From Anastatus disparis (Eukaryota > Arthropoda > Insecta > Hymenoptera > Eupelmidae), in the NCBI GenBank assembly GCA_017163975.1, contig JAFFSR010000004.1:8556001-8620000 (forward strand): a DNA stretch of 64,000 bases, read 5' to 3'. Each line of letters starts with the position of its first letter. Position 1 is the first letter of the stretch. Of the stretch, positions 1 through 10,531 are shown in pieces. The position numbers and the translations under genes were made by a program. The notes under the pieces were generated by a model. That model was not told the DNA's origin. It saw nothing but the letters and a program-made list of their open reading frames with translations, and made no database searches.

Positions 1-155
1 ACGCCGAATCGTAAATTCTTGGAATTACAAGTTAGCGATGGACGATTTCCGCGAAAAATGTTAAATTTGAATAAATCAAAATTTAATTTAATTTTTAATG
101 TATTATAAGAAAAATATATATATATATAGTATTGAAAACTTGTCTAACTGAGATT

Positions 156-453
156 TTTGTTATTTACTCAAGTATTAAGCGGTGAATCTGCAAATTAAAA
201 GCTGAGCGCAATAGATATTATTATTACAAATATTTATGCACAAGAAGAAAAAAATCTATCGCTTTGTTTTTGAGAAAAGTAAGTAACTCGAAAATATTAT
301 AAACATAAACTTTCACTTTGGCGTTACTTACTTTTCTCAAAAACAAATCGGTAGATTTTTTTTTCTTGTGCATAGATGTTCATAATAATAATATCTATTG
401 CGCTCAGCTTTTAATTTGCAGATTCACCGTTTAATACTTGAGTAAATAACAAA
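156..453. repeat. Foldback element (long inverted repeat)
   Basis: Two arms of about 125 bp are near-perfect reverse complements, from GTTATTTACTCAAG at 159 to the matching CTTGAGTAAATAAC ending at 450, around a short A+T-rich centre at about 290-320. No coding capacity is seen. The architecture fits a non-autonomous foldback MITE. No clear target-site duplication was found. Confidence 0.75.
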
Positions 454-544
454 CAACTCAATTGTTACTCGGTCAATATCAGGTTCTACTCTGGCCTGCC
501 GTTAATGGTTTTATTAATTTTATTTTTATATTAGTAATATTATT

Positions 545-665
545 TATTTTTTTGGAGGCGGGGGCGCTGCCCCCTGAACCCCCCGGCAGGGGCTTCGCCC
601 CCTGCACCCCCAGACCGGGGCTCCGCCCTGGACCCCGTCCTGCGCCCCGACCTCGACTACCTCTT
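545..665. repeat. GC-rich repeat island with stacked small hairpins
   Basis: A sharply bounded GC-rich block in an A+T-rich setting, built of short palindromes such as GGGGCTTCGCCCC (about 590-603), GGGGCGCTGCCCC and GGGGCTCCGCCC. Its left edge, an A+T run followed by TTGGAGGCGGGGGCG, recurs in reverse orientation at about 35070-35115, so this is a dispersed repeat. An open frame across it is a by-product of low stop-codon density. Confidence 0.6.
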
Positions 666-783
666 ACGATCTTGATAGCCTTCGAACAAGATTGTACATG
701 CTATCACAGACGCAAGTTTATCATTCTTAGAATTTTGCGCGCTTGTTAGAAAAATAATATTTTTGATGCTCTTCGCGTGAGAA

Positions 784-863
784 AATAGTATGCGCAACGC
801 GGGAGCATATAGGTGTTTGTCGACAAACACCTATTTTGCTCCCTTGTTGCACAATGTACTATT
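784..863. repeat. Short hairpin element with AATAGTA tips
   Basis: Tips AATAGTA (784-790) and TACTATT (857-863) enclose nested complementary arms (GCGCAAC/GTTGCAC-like, GGGAGCA/TGCTCCC). The centre is an exact palindrome, AGGTGTTTGTCGACAAACACCT. It belongs to the hairpin group described in the findings. Confidence 0.65.
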
Positions 864-1213
864 ACGAATGATCGAATAAGGATTTGTAATCGAAAATTTG
901 CATCTAATAACTTCTGTGCTTATTTAAGTCATCAATACTGTACGCAACATACACAATATATTAATTTTAATTTCCTAAATAATTAACTATAATAATTTAA
1001 TTGAATAACTGATAAATATTTGAGCATCTAACTTTTTCATTAGATCGTTTAATTTTTATGTTTAATTTAATTTCAAAAAGAAAAAGTTATTCCATGTTAA
1101 ATAAGTAAAACTTAAAAAAATTATCATATAATTTTTTTCATTTTAAAAATTTTTCAACTAAAATAACTGACAGAATTTCGCAAGCGTATTAATTTAGATG
1201 GAGAATTCAATAA

Positions 1214-1467
1214 TTAATCCTTCGTCTGTAAACAATTTTTCGATACATGTCCTCTGTAAATGTGGGCCTTTTTCGTCCTACCATCACTCCACCTATATTA
1301 TGGCGATAATGAAAGTCTTTAGCTTCATGCACCAACCATAACACTGTTGAAAAAATAAATTTTTAATGTGTTTTTTCTTAAACGAATTGAGTAACTTCGG
1401 TGAAAAGTAGTGAAAACACAATTTTGACCGAGACGAAAACTACTTAAGTTTACAGACGAAGGGTTAA
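1214..1467. mobile_element. TTAA-flanked MITE (piggyBac-like)
   Basis: Terminal inverted repeats read TTAA-YCCTTCGTCTGTAAAC inward from both ends (1214-1233 and the reverse complement at 1448-1467), differing at one base. The TTAA at each outer end matches the piggyBac target-site duplication, so I infer a non-autonomous piggyBac-type MITE of about 246 bp. No open frame. Confidence 0.6.
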
Positions 1468-3036
1468 AATTATAAAATTTAAAAAATATTTAATTATTAT
1501 GAAACTATTTAACATATTAAATAGCTAACCATTTATTGATATAAAAAACCTAATTATACCTATTCGTCCATTCTCTGAAAGTGAATCAGTAAAATTTACA
1601 AAATTAAAATTATAAATTTATTACTGTTTATAATGATATTCGTTAATATTCATTGACATCTAATAAAAGTTATAGACTCTCATATAAGCAAAATTCTATG
1701 ATTTATAACTTTTGGTAAGTTTTAGAGAATAACAGTTCAAACAATATATAAACAATATTGGGTATATTTTTGTTTTATTTTAGTCACATATAAAAAGCTC
1801 GCCTACGCTTACACGCATTTCATTTTCTTAACGCACGAGTGGTAAATTTTTCGATCCCTTTGATTGAGACGAAAAAAAAGTATACAACCGGAATAGAGCA
1901 GTATTCATTCATCTACTTGTTGAAAGAATGACGCGAGCTTTTGTAATCGAACAAAAGAAAAAACTAATCATTATGAAAAGGTTATCAATTCATATGGATA
2001 ATCACATGGGCAAGTTGATGGATTTCTTTATTGTCAAATTAATTTGATTTTTTTCACGGGACCACATGTAATTCTAATATTTCTAATTTTTCTTTTTTGC
2101 TTTATTGAGAGAAAAATAATTTTTTATTTAGAAAAGGTTAACGTATTCATCATTACTTGCATTTGTTATTTGAAAAAAAAAGATTTAATAGTAATACCCT
2201 CTAACATTAGTTGAAACAAAGATAAGTTTTAACCTCTCGATAGGGACTTAAAAACGTTAGATGGAATGATATCCCTGGTCCCGCTTCTACTTCCTTTCAT
2301 CTTACGCCATCCTTTCTTCCTTTTCTATAGATAATTTTACTTTCTTATCATTGTTTCAAGGGATAATTAGACAAACATCAAAAACACACATATTCGGCAA
2401 TCACTTGCTATGAAAAACTTCACTTCACACACTAGTTATATAATATACTATATTTTATATTATTTTATTTGTTTTTGAAGGAAATAAAATAAGTTGTCAG
2501 TATAATCTTTATAATTTTATGAAAAAGAAAATAATCCTAAAGCTAGAAAAAATTCCAATACCCTGAACTCTTGTAATATACTGGAGAGTAGTTAAAAAAT
2601 TAAATACTTAAACATAACCTCAAAACCAGAGCTTATGCATTTACTGATAAAACGTTATAACGCAGAAAGTTGATGAGTTACCTACGTAGTAAGCCGAGTT
2701 CTGTATTTTTAATAAATTTATTAATTAATCAAATATTAAATCAAAACACACCGCTACATACGTTGGTTGGGCTAATTAAAACTTTGGCGAGGTAAAATTT
2801 AGTCTCTTACTTTGGCTTTTATAATCAAAGATTTAGATATTACTATTATTTTCTAATCCATGCTTTTAATTAATAGTTATTATTTTTTAACTAAACATGT
2901 ATTTATTATTACTATTGTAAAATATATAAAAAATATAATAATTTTGAAATTTTAAAAATTTCCATTTGATATGTTATTAATTAAAATTGAGAAGTTTTTC
3001 ATTGTGTTGTTCATAATTTAATAAAGATAAAAAAAA
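1468..3036. other. Gene-free A+T-rich stretch
   Basis: I see no plausible coding exon, RNA gene or clear repeat in this segment. It is low-complexity, A+T-rich intergenic or intronic DNA. Confidence 0.5.
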
Positions 3037-3089
3037 TACCCGCATAAAAAAAATTTGTATTGCCAAGATATTGGTGAAACAATATCCAA

Positions 3090-3255
3090 TATATTGCATT
3101 TATTTAATAATCCCTTGGCAAAATTTTTCCAATATTTCGCCAACATTTAGCATTTATCAATCCCTAGGGCCAAAACCCACATTATTCCCACATATTGGCA
3201 ATATATTGGATATTGCTGATATATTGGATATTGCTATATCAATATATGATAAATA
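3090..3255. repeat. CCAATATATTGG palindrome cluster inside the TIR
   Basis: Variants of the palindrome CCAATATATTGG and of TATTGGATATTGC recur several times here and in mirror image at 6545-6710. Such subterminal repeats are often binding sites for the cognate transposase; that role is inferred here. Confidence 0.5.
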
Positions 3256-3679
3256 ATTTCAAATAAAAAATCAAAGTTTTACCACATTTAATTGAAAACT
3301 TTTTAACTTTTTTTTATATCATATCTATAAAGTATACAATATAGGTGATATTAAAATCTTTAATATAATATATAAAAATAAAATATTGGTAAATCAAATT
3401 CAGAAATCTTATTTTGCAAAACAAAAAATATATTTAATAAAATAATTTTTCAAGTCAAATTTTACGAATATAAATATAACAAAAAATCTATTATACTAAT
3501 TGTATATTTACATTACAATTTGGTTGAAATAATTTCTGAGTAACAGAAATGTTAAATCAAATTTAATCAACACAAATCGACTTATGTCATTTTTGTAAAT
3601 AAGAAAAAGATTAAATTATTTTTAATTTTAATAAATACAACTTAAAGAAAATAGTTCATATATTTTATTGTTCAAAATT

Positions 3680-3780
3680 TAATCGCCCAAAAAAGTACCA
3701 TTTACAGCTTACCTATGTACGGTCCCTGGCGTCGCAGGTCAGCGCGCGGGTGCGCGTATACAGTACTTTTAGAGCGATTA
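3680..3780. repeat. Imperfect hairpin next to the left TIR
   Basis: AATCGCCCAAAAAAGTAC at about 3680 is matched in reverse complement by GTACTTTTAGAGCGATT at about 3764-3780. The centre is GC-rich (GGCGTCGCAGG, GCGCGCGGGTGCGCG). It resembles the other GC-apex hairpins of the window. Confidence 0.45.
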
Positions 3781-4241
3781 ATGGGTAATGTACTCATTAT
3801 AAATACTGTCGGCAACTAATGTAATCTTTAAGTTTACATTTTAATAAACAATTTAAGCTATTGTGAGTAAAAATTAAAGCAGTAGAAGCTGAGCTATAAG
3901 CTGTCAAACTTTTGAAAAATCGCGTTTTTTCAAACTGTGATTGTTTTCTGCCGATTTAGCGCATTTTAGCAATATGTTCATGAGAACCTTTTTTGCTCAA
4001 AATAACTTAAGAAACATGATAAAATTTTTTTTTCTAGAAAAAACGCATTTTTATAATTTGTTTATAAAAATTGTTAATAATTATTAAATGCGCTATTTTC
4101 AGACTTTCTACCCAAAAAAATTCGAAATCGGCAGGTCGAAATATAAAAAAAAACCTGGTTAGAATCGAGGACCTTGGTCGGCCACGACTTATGTAGTTTG
4201 CCCCTGGACTACCGGTTAATGTAATGAATTTTGGTACAATT

Positions 4242-4829
4242 TTAGAGCATTGTTGGTCCCTCTACATCGCAAACTTTAATATTACTAACATACGTTTGTT
4301 GACTGTGCAGAATGGTTTCGCTATCAGTTCGCAAAGTTAATTTCTTTTCAAAAGGGTATACTCTTGATTTTTCAATCAAAATGCTTTCCTGTTTGCATAT
4401 TTGACAAGCGAATTCACCGTTGTATTGACACATATTTCGAAAAATTGCTGTAGCTGGCAAGTTGCACGTGCCATTTAAAATTATACCTTTAACATTAATA
4501 GGTTTATCTACGTTGGGTACTTTAAAATCTATACCTTTATACAATTTTTTTAATGAATTTTTTAAGGAAGTTAAAAAGAGATTAACTTTAGGTTTCAGTT
4601 TTCTAAACCACAAGCCAATTAACAACACATTTTCAATATTATGTTGTTCTTTGTAAGGAAATTCATTAATTGTTAAATAAAACGTCCAAATATTGTATTT
4701 GGAAGATTTAAAAATTCTAACGCCGTCAGAATACCATGTAAAAGATATATTGTTGGGATCACTTAATATTTTATTTGGACGGAGCATTTCTTGATACAGC
4801 AAACCATCATAAATATCAGAATAGTACAT
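4242..4829 (-). pseudogene. Transposase_21 (CACTA Tnp2-like) fragment
   Basis: An open frame of 195 codons resembles the middle of Tnp2-type transposases (Transposase_21 family) as found in animal CACTA-like elements. Landmarks are FTWYSDGVRIFKSSK near residue 30, an ENVLLIGLWF stretch near residue 66, GTCNLPA near residue 120, then QYNGEFACQIC with a CxxC, and VEGPTML at the end. In the family the GTC motif is normally followed by D (TCDLPA); here it is N, codon at 4461-4463, which likely removes a catalytic acid. Full-length relatives are several hundred residues longer and no remaining N- or C-terminal parts were found, so this is a fragment. It lies in the left half of the 3.7-kb long-TIR element, and I infer it is the remnant of that element's own transposase. 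The start at 4829 is only the first in-frame ATG. Confidence 0.65.
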
Positions 4830-4852
4830 TGTTAACCAAGGGAGTAAAATAG

Positions 4853-4917
4853 GTGATTTTTGCCTGAGTCGAGTTTGAAGCCTGAGCGAAGCGAGGGCGA
4901 CAATAAAGACGAGGGCA
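4853..4917. repeat. Hairpin with GCGAAGC apex
   Basis: GGTGATTTTTGCC (about 4853) pairs imperfectly with GGCAAAAACACC (about 4905-4917). The apex reads GCCTGAGCGAAGCGAGGGC, with GCGAAGC at its centre. It sits just upstream of the transposase fragment. Confidence 0.5.
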
Positions 4918-5129
4918 AAAACACCTTTACTTCCGTAGATAACATATTACTTTTTCATACACGAAGGGCGTCAAATTTAGCCACATTAAAAATAAATTCA
5001 TAAATAATACAAAAAATAACGGCATTAATAGATGATAAAATTAAAATGAAAATGAGAAAATAAGACTGTCGAATTTGCCTCGGCAAGAAGCAGTTGGGTA
5101 CGAAAGGAGGAAAATTAAAGAAATTGCCC

Positions 5130-5790
5130 ACGAACCCATCAGCCCAACGACAGATCAACTCATCAAAACCAATGACCCATCGACTCATGAATCCATTGAC
5201 CCATCATCCTGCTGATCCACGTACTCTTTGACCCATCTACCCATGCAACCATCAATTTATTGAACCATGAACCTATCGACCCATTGATTTATTGACCAAT
5301 TAACCCATTTACCCATGAATTCATCGATCAATAGACCTATCAACTCATCGACCCATTCAACTTCTGACATCCACCAAAAAATTCATCCGTCCATCCATTA
5401 ACCCATCAACGAATTCTTTTTTCCACTCATCAACAAATTCCGCCCATCAACCCATCGACAAATTCATCTATCCGCCCAACGGACCGTCAACCAATCGACA
5501 AATTCATCTATCCGCCCATCGGCCCATAAACCCTTCGAAAAAATTCATCTATGCGCCCATTAACCCATCGACTATTTCATTTATCCACCAATCAGTCTAT
5601 CAACCCATCGATGTATTCATTTAGTGGTCCATCGACATTAATATTTATCCGCCCATCGACCTATCGTCATATTTATCGATCTGTCCATCGAACCATTGAG
5701 CCGTCATTTTATCATCCCATGAATCCACCTATGAATTCATTGCACCATGCACCCATTACTCAATTTATACATCGACTCATCCACCATTCA
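5130..5790. repeat. Degenerate minisatellite, CCCATCGACCCATCAA type
   Basis: Many copies of a roughly 8- to 12-bp motif (ACCCATCGACC, CCATCAACCC, AATTCATCTATCCGCCC) run without interruption. The open frame at 5551-5796 is a product of the repeat and not a gene. The array is inside the long-TIR element and was presumably carried with it. Confidence 0.75.
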
Positions 5791-6763
5791 GTATAACTCT
5801 GAGACACGAAAAGTAAATTTCTTATTGGTAAAAATCAATTACGCTTATTAGAAAATTACTTTTTTGCCCTTGGGTAAAAAAGAGCTATTTTAGCCTCTAA
5901 GAATAGACATCAAAAATTGAACTTCACGCCCTGAGTGTGAAAGAAAATTTTTTGAGCTTGAAGTGACTGATTTCTAGGACATTTAATTATTTTTTCGTAA
6001 AAATAAGGTCGTTTGTATAATGTTTTTAATTGTGAAATTAAAGAAATTTCAAGAAAATAATTTATTGAATTATTATTACATTAAAGACATAAAGAATCGT
6101 CATTATTCAAATTAATGAAACATTTTGAACAATAAAATATATGAACTATTTTCTTTAAGTTGTATTTATTAAAATTAAAAATGATTTAATCTTTTTCTTA
6201 TTTACAAAAATGACATAAGTCGATTTGTGTTGATTAAATTTGATTTAACATTTCTGTTACTCAGAAATTATTTCAACCAAATTGTAATGTAAATATACAA
6301 TTAGTATAATAGATTTTTTGTTATATTTATATTCGTAAAATTTGACTTGAAAAATTATTTTATTAAATATATTTTTTGTTTTGCAAAATAAGATTTCTGA
6401 ATTTGATTTACCAATATTTTATTTTTATATATTATATTAAAGATTTTAATATCACCTATATTGTATACTTTATAGATATGATATAAAAAAAAGTTAAAAA
6501 GTTTTCAATTAAATGTGGTAAAACTTTGATTTTTTATTTGAAATTATTTATCATATATTGATATAGCAATATCCAATATATCAGCAATATCCAATATATT
6601 GCCAATATGTGGGAATAATGTGGGTTTTGGCCCTAGGGATTGATAAATGCTAAATGTTGGCGAAATATTGGAAAAATTTTGCCAAGGGATTATTAAATAA
6701 ATGCAATATATTGGACATTGTTTCACCAATATCTTGGCAATACAAATTTTTTTTACGCGGGTA

Positions 6764-6942
6764 AAATTAACTAAATTTTCGATAAAATTATCATTTTGAA
6801 ATAATCAAAAGTATCGCTTAAAATTTTAAACCGACATAATCAAGATATTTAAGTCAGATTATATCAGTTAAAAGGTCTCTTCAGAAAGATTTACATCTCT
6901 CCGTGCATGAAGGTTTTGAATCAGCATTTGTATAGCAATGAA

Positions 6943-7004
<62 letters not shown>

Positions 7005-10000
7005 CTAAAGCTCAGTAGCAGATGTAACTGACGTGCGTAAATTAATTAAACGTTGCTGCTGCTACTACACCTAGTAGCACCGTATAACACGCCGACGACC
7101 CAAATTTTGCACTTTAAACTAAGCCAAAATGATAACTGGAAAGAAAGAGAAAATTTCTCCTTCTCTCTCTTATCCCTCTTTTTAATGTGAAAACGAAAAT
7201 ATAAAAGATAAAACAAATGACAAACTTTTATATAATACATGGATATACATACGTAGAAAAAATATCGCACCCAAATAGTGCTGCTACATTAAAATTTTTA
7301 CGAGCTTTACTGTATATAGGACCTGATAAAGTATATACACTTGAGTAATTTTGGTTTTAAAAGAAGCGTCAAAGGTACAAGCTAAGTGTAACAAACCACA
7401 AGCAAACGAGGAGAAAAGTGGAAGGAGAAGAAACACGTACTAGTTTTAAAAAAAAAAGGAAAAAAAAGGGCAAAAGAAAACGTTACGATGAAAAGGCAGT
7501 TAGTAAAGTAGGTAGAATGGCGAATAAAAAAAGAAACTACATCTTTTCGTTAGAAAATTTCCCTAGTCATTCTCTTTCTTGTTCTAAACTTCTGCCGCAA
7601 TCACGGTTAAAGATGTCTTCATTATTTTGTACGCGTACACGTCATTTGCATTTCGCACACATACACACACAGAAGATTCATTTGCACGGATTTTAGGATG
7701 AGCGCATTGAGAGATCTTTAATTTATTCCAAAGCTTCATGACGTTAAGTTTAAGTAAGTAAATGGAAATTTATTTTTTCAAATTTAAGTGCTGCTAATTT
7801 TAAGTTTGTTTAGCATGAAATTTAATAATTTTGCTTTAGTTTGTAGTGGCACACTTTATAACGTGAAAACAAGCGTCAAGTATAAAACGTACATATTTAT
7901 TGAATATATATTAGTATAATACAATTAAGTTATTAATCACATAAATAATAATTGAATTAAATTGATATTTAAATAATCAGCATAAATATATAATTATAAA
8001 GAAAAATATTGGAATTGCTTATATTCAGAACATTTTATCTTACTTCAATTTACTTTCTTATACCGTGACATTAATAAAACATAAGTGATTTTAAAATTTT
8101 AAGACAAACTTGGACTTACTTAAAAATTCTTGTAATGAAAAGAAGTAGTTTTAATAATAAAATCTAGAATATAGTAGAATGCCAAAAGTGCAAGCTTTGA
8201 TAAAAAGAAATTACTTAAAGGAGGATTATAAATCTTTTAATGACTTTTTTTACCAAATGAGTTTAAACTATTTATTCATTTTATTAATATTATTAATCTT
8301 TCGGAGGACTGAACAGTATATAAACCAAACACAAAAAATTAAATTATATAAAAATTAAATTATTCAAAAGTTTAAATTAACAAAAGGTACACAATTTTTT
8401 ATTTTTAATGTAAAAATTAACTTAATCATTTTATTACCTAATAACAACACTCATCATATTGAAAATTATCCAATTTCTTTAAATCATGAAAATTTAACAT
8501 ACAAAAAAAAGAATTAACCTAAATATCTAGAAATTATTATTTTTTTTTCTCAATTTCTTCACCGGCCTATTGTTTTCTCATACACCGCAGCATTTTAAGG
8601 CTTATACATAAATCCATCTCATTTTCCTTCCTTATATTCATATATATGCATACATACCTCTTCATCTTTCTACATCAACTCCGGAGAGTGGGAGAGCGAG
8701 AGAAAAATAAAAGAGCAAGATACCAACACAGTTTCGTCTATTGTATGTCAACGGATTTTCTTTCGCTACATAAAAAAAAAAAAGAGAGAAAGAAGAAAAA
8801 AAAATAGCCGAGATATTAATAAAAGCAGGACGAACTTTAGGTTATCCAAACAGCTCAATAGAAGAAGAAAAAAAAAGAGAACTAGGCAGTAAGAGAGGGG
8901 AAAATAAAACATAGGGAAATAAAAAGGAAAGTAAGAGGGACAAGGCTTAGAATAAAAAAATAAAAAAGAAAAAAACAAGAAGGAAGAAGTTTTGCCAAAG
9001 CCAAGACAATGCATCCTACAACTGGTGTACTACGTATTTACTTGACTTGACAGTAAAACCCAAAAATATCTTTTCTCTTTTTCCCTCTTTTTTTTATATA
9101 TATTCTTTTCCATCTTGTGACATTCCGTGTGGTTGGAAAGTTATTCTCTCTGCTTCCCTCTCCTATTTCTTTCTCTTGCTTGATACATTCCAGCTCAGCA
9201 CTCTGCACTTTGACCTACTATACTTTAAAACGTTCGACAACAATCCGCGCGCCACATTTATGCATATATATATACATAATAATATGTATATATATGTATG
9301 TGTATGTGCAGTAAAGCGGGAAAAACCGCGAACTTCACTCACCCTTCTTCCCCAAGCAAGTTGTAATATATATATATATATATATATATGCACATATATG
9401 TGTACAAATCTTTAGTTATATATAACGTTATATTTACGCAGATATAGACTACTCTTAGTAGCAGCTTCGATGTTATATACGCGACAACTAAAGCATTTGT
9501 ATGGACACATATATATCTGTGTGTGTACATAATGCTTTCCTGACGTGGGAAACGTGTCTTATCTGTATGTCGTATGTTATGCCTATATGGATTACCGTAT
9601 AAATGTTAATGCATATATAGGAAAAGAGAAAGAAAGACAGCGAGAGAGAGATAAGTTGCCAAAAAATATTTTAATTTTGAGAAAATTTAGGAGATTAAGC
9701 AAATGTGATTGATTTTAATTTATTTTATATTCTTTATTTCAACTTTGTGCTCGAGTTCATATTTTTAGAAAAAGATATACATCTTTAATGAAAAAAAAAG
9801 ATTATTGTTTTAAAAGTATTCATGCTCATTAAATTGTGTGTTATATAATAACTATTATTTATCAAACGAATTGATCAAAAACTATATAAATTTAAAAATT
9901 AAAAACAATTTTGTCAATTATTTAACGTAAAAATAAATTATCAATTTCTTTTCTTAACCAAGAGTCGGAGTGATTAAGTTGTGCTACTTAAACACTAAAA

Positions 10001-10340
10001 TTAACCGTATAGTTCAAAGGTCGTAACTTCGATTTTCCATCAATCTACATTTTTTTCGCAGAAATTTCAGACAAATGTCTTTTCAAATATTTTGATGATA
10101 AATTGCTGGCCAATGATTCAAGTTTCCTATCAGTCCGTAATTTTCGAGGACAAAAAAATATGACTTCCGGATTTCGTCGATGATGGGAAAATCTCTGATC
10201 CGTAACTCGATTAAAGATATTGATGGTGTGCAGAATTACCAATATATATATGATAAATAAAAGTAATTATCCATTTAAATTTTCGGGAGATTAAGAAAGA
10301 AATCTGAATAATAATAATATTAAAATTACTTAATATAAAG
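6764..10340. other. Gene-free stretch with microsatellites and GA/CT tracts
   Basis: Contains an (AT)n run at 6947-7003, a (TA)n run at about 9366-9389, CT-rich patches near 7160 and 9060-9190, and GA-rich patches near 8690 and 9625-9650. Open frames here are biased toward K/R/E or S/F/L by purine or pyrimidine runs and look non-coding. The mix of GA/CT and TG/CA tracts resembles insect intronic or regulatory DNA; that is an inference. Confidence 0.45.
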
Positions 10341-10531
10341 AGTTAATCAGTGGCTCAGTCGGTAGAGTGATGGATTCTTAATCACGAGAATTCGAGTTCG
10401 AATCCCGCTCTCGGCGGCCGATTGATACAAGCACTGCTGTACTTTACATGTGCTTTGTTCACAAACACATTGATGATCTCCGTCGCTAATTAGTATCTTG
10501 ATGATAGCATAAATACAGCGACGTTAAATAG
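10341..10531 (+). mobile_element. tRNA-Lys-derived SINE
   Basis: The head is tRNA-like, with an A box TGGCTCAGTCGGTAGAG at about 10350-10366, an anticodon region ATTCTTAATCA that reads CTT (lysine), and a B box AGTTCGAATCC at about 10395-10405. The acceptor stem does not pair properly and no CCA-ready 3' arm follows, so this is not a working tRNA. A tRNA-unrelated body follows to about 10531, ending in a short TA-rich tail. No certain target-site duplication was found. The internal boxes could still direct RNA polymerase III. Confidence 0.75.

Larger units (their letters stand above)
3037..6763. mobile_element. DNA transposon with 642-bp terminal inverted repeats
   Basis: Left arm 3037-3678 and right arm 6122-6763 are reverse complements of equal length and very high identity; the only differences noticed are such as CGCATAAA/CGCGTAAA and ATATCC/ATGTCC. 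Termini read TACCCGC...GCGGGTA, so the target duplication may be TA, or the TA may belong to the repeat. The interior has a Transposase_21-like fragment on the minus strand, a hairpin at 4853-4917 and a minisatellite at 5130-5790. The short open frames in the arms (3071-3256 and its mirror at 6544-6729) are copies of one another and not genes. High arm identity with a decayed coding part suggests a non-autonomous element that moved recently, or arms kept alike by gene conversion. Confidence 0.8.

Noticed and set aside
462..749. Proline/arginine-rich 95-codon frame
   Set aside because: Generated by the GC-rich palindromic repeat; no conserved domain and no flanking gene signals.
3071..6729. 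Two 61-codon genes on opposite strands
   Set aside because: They lie at mirrored positions in the 642-bp TIRs and owe their likeness to the repeat.
10341..10415. Functional tRNA-Lys gene
   Set aside because: A and B boxes are good but the acceptor and anticodon stems do not pair and a SINE-like body follows.
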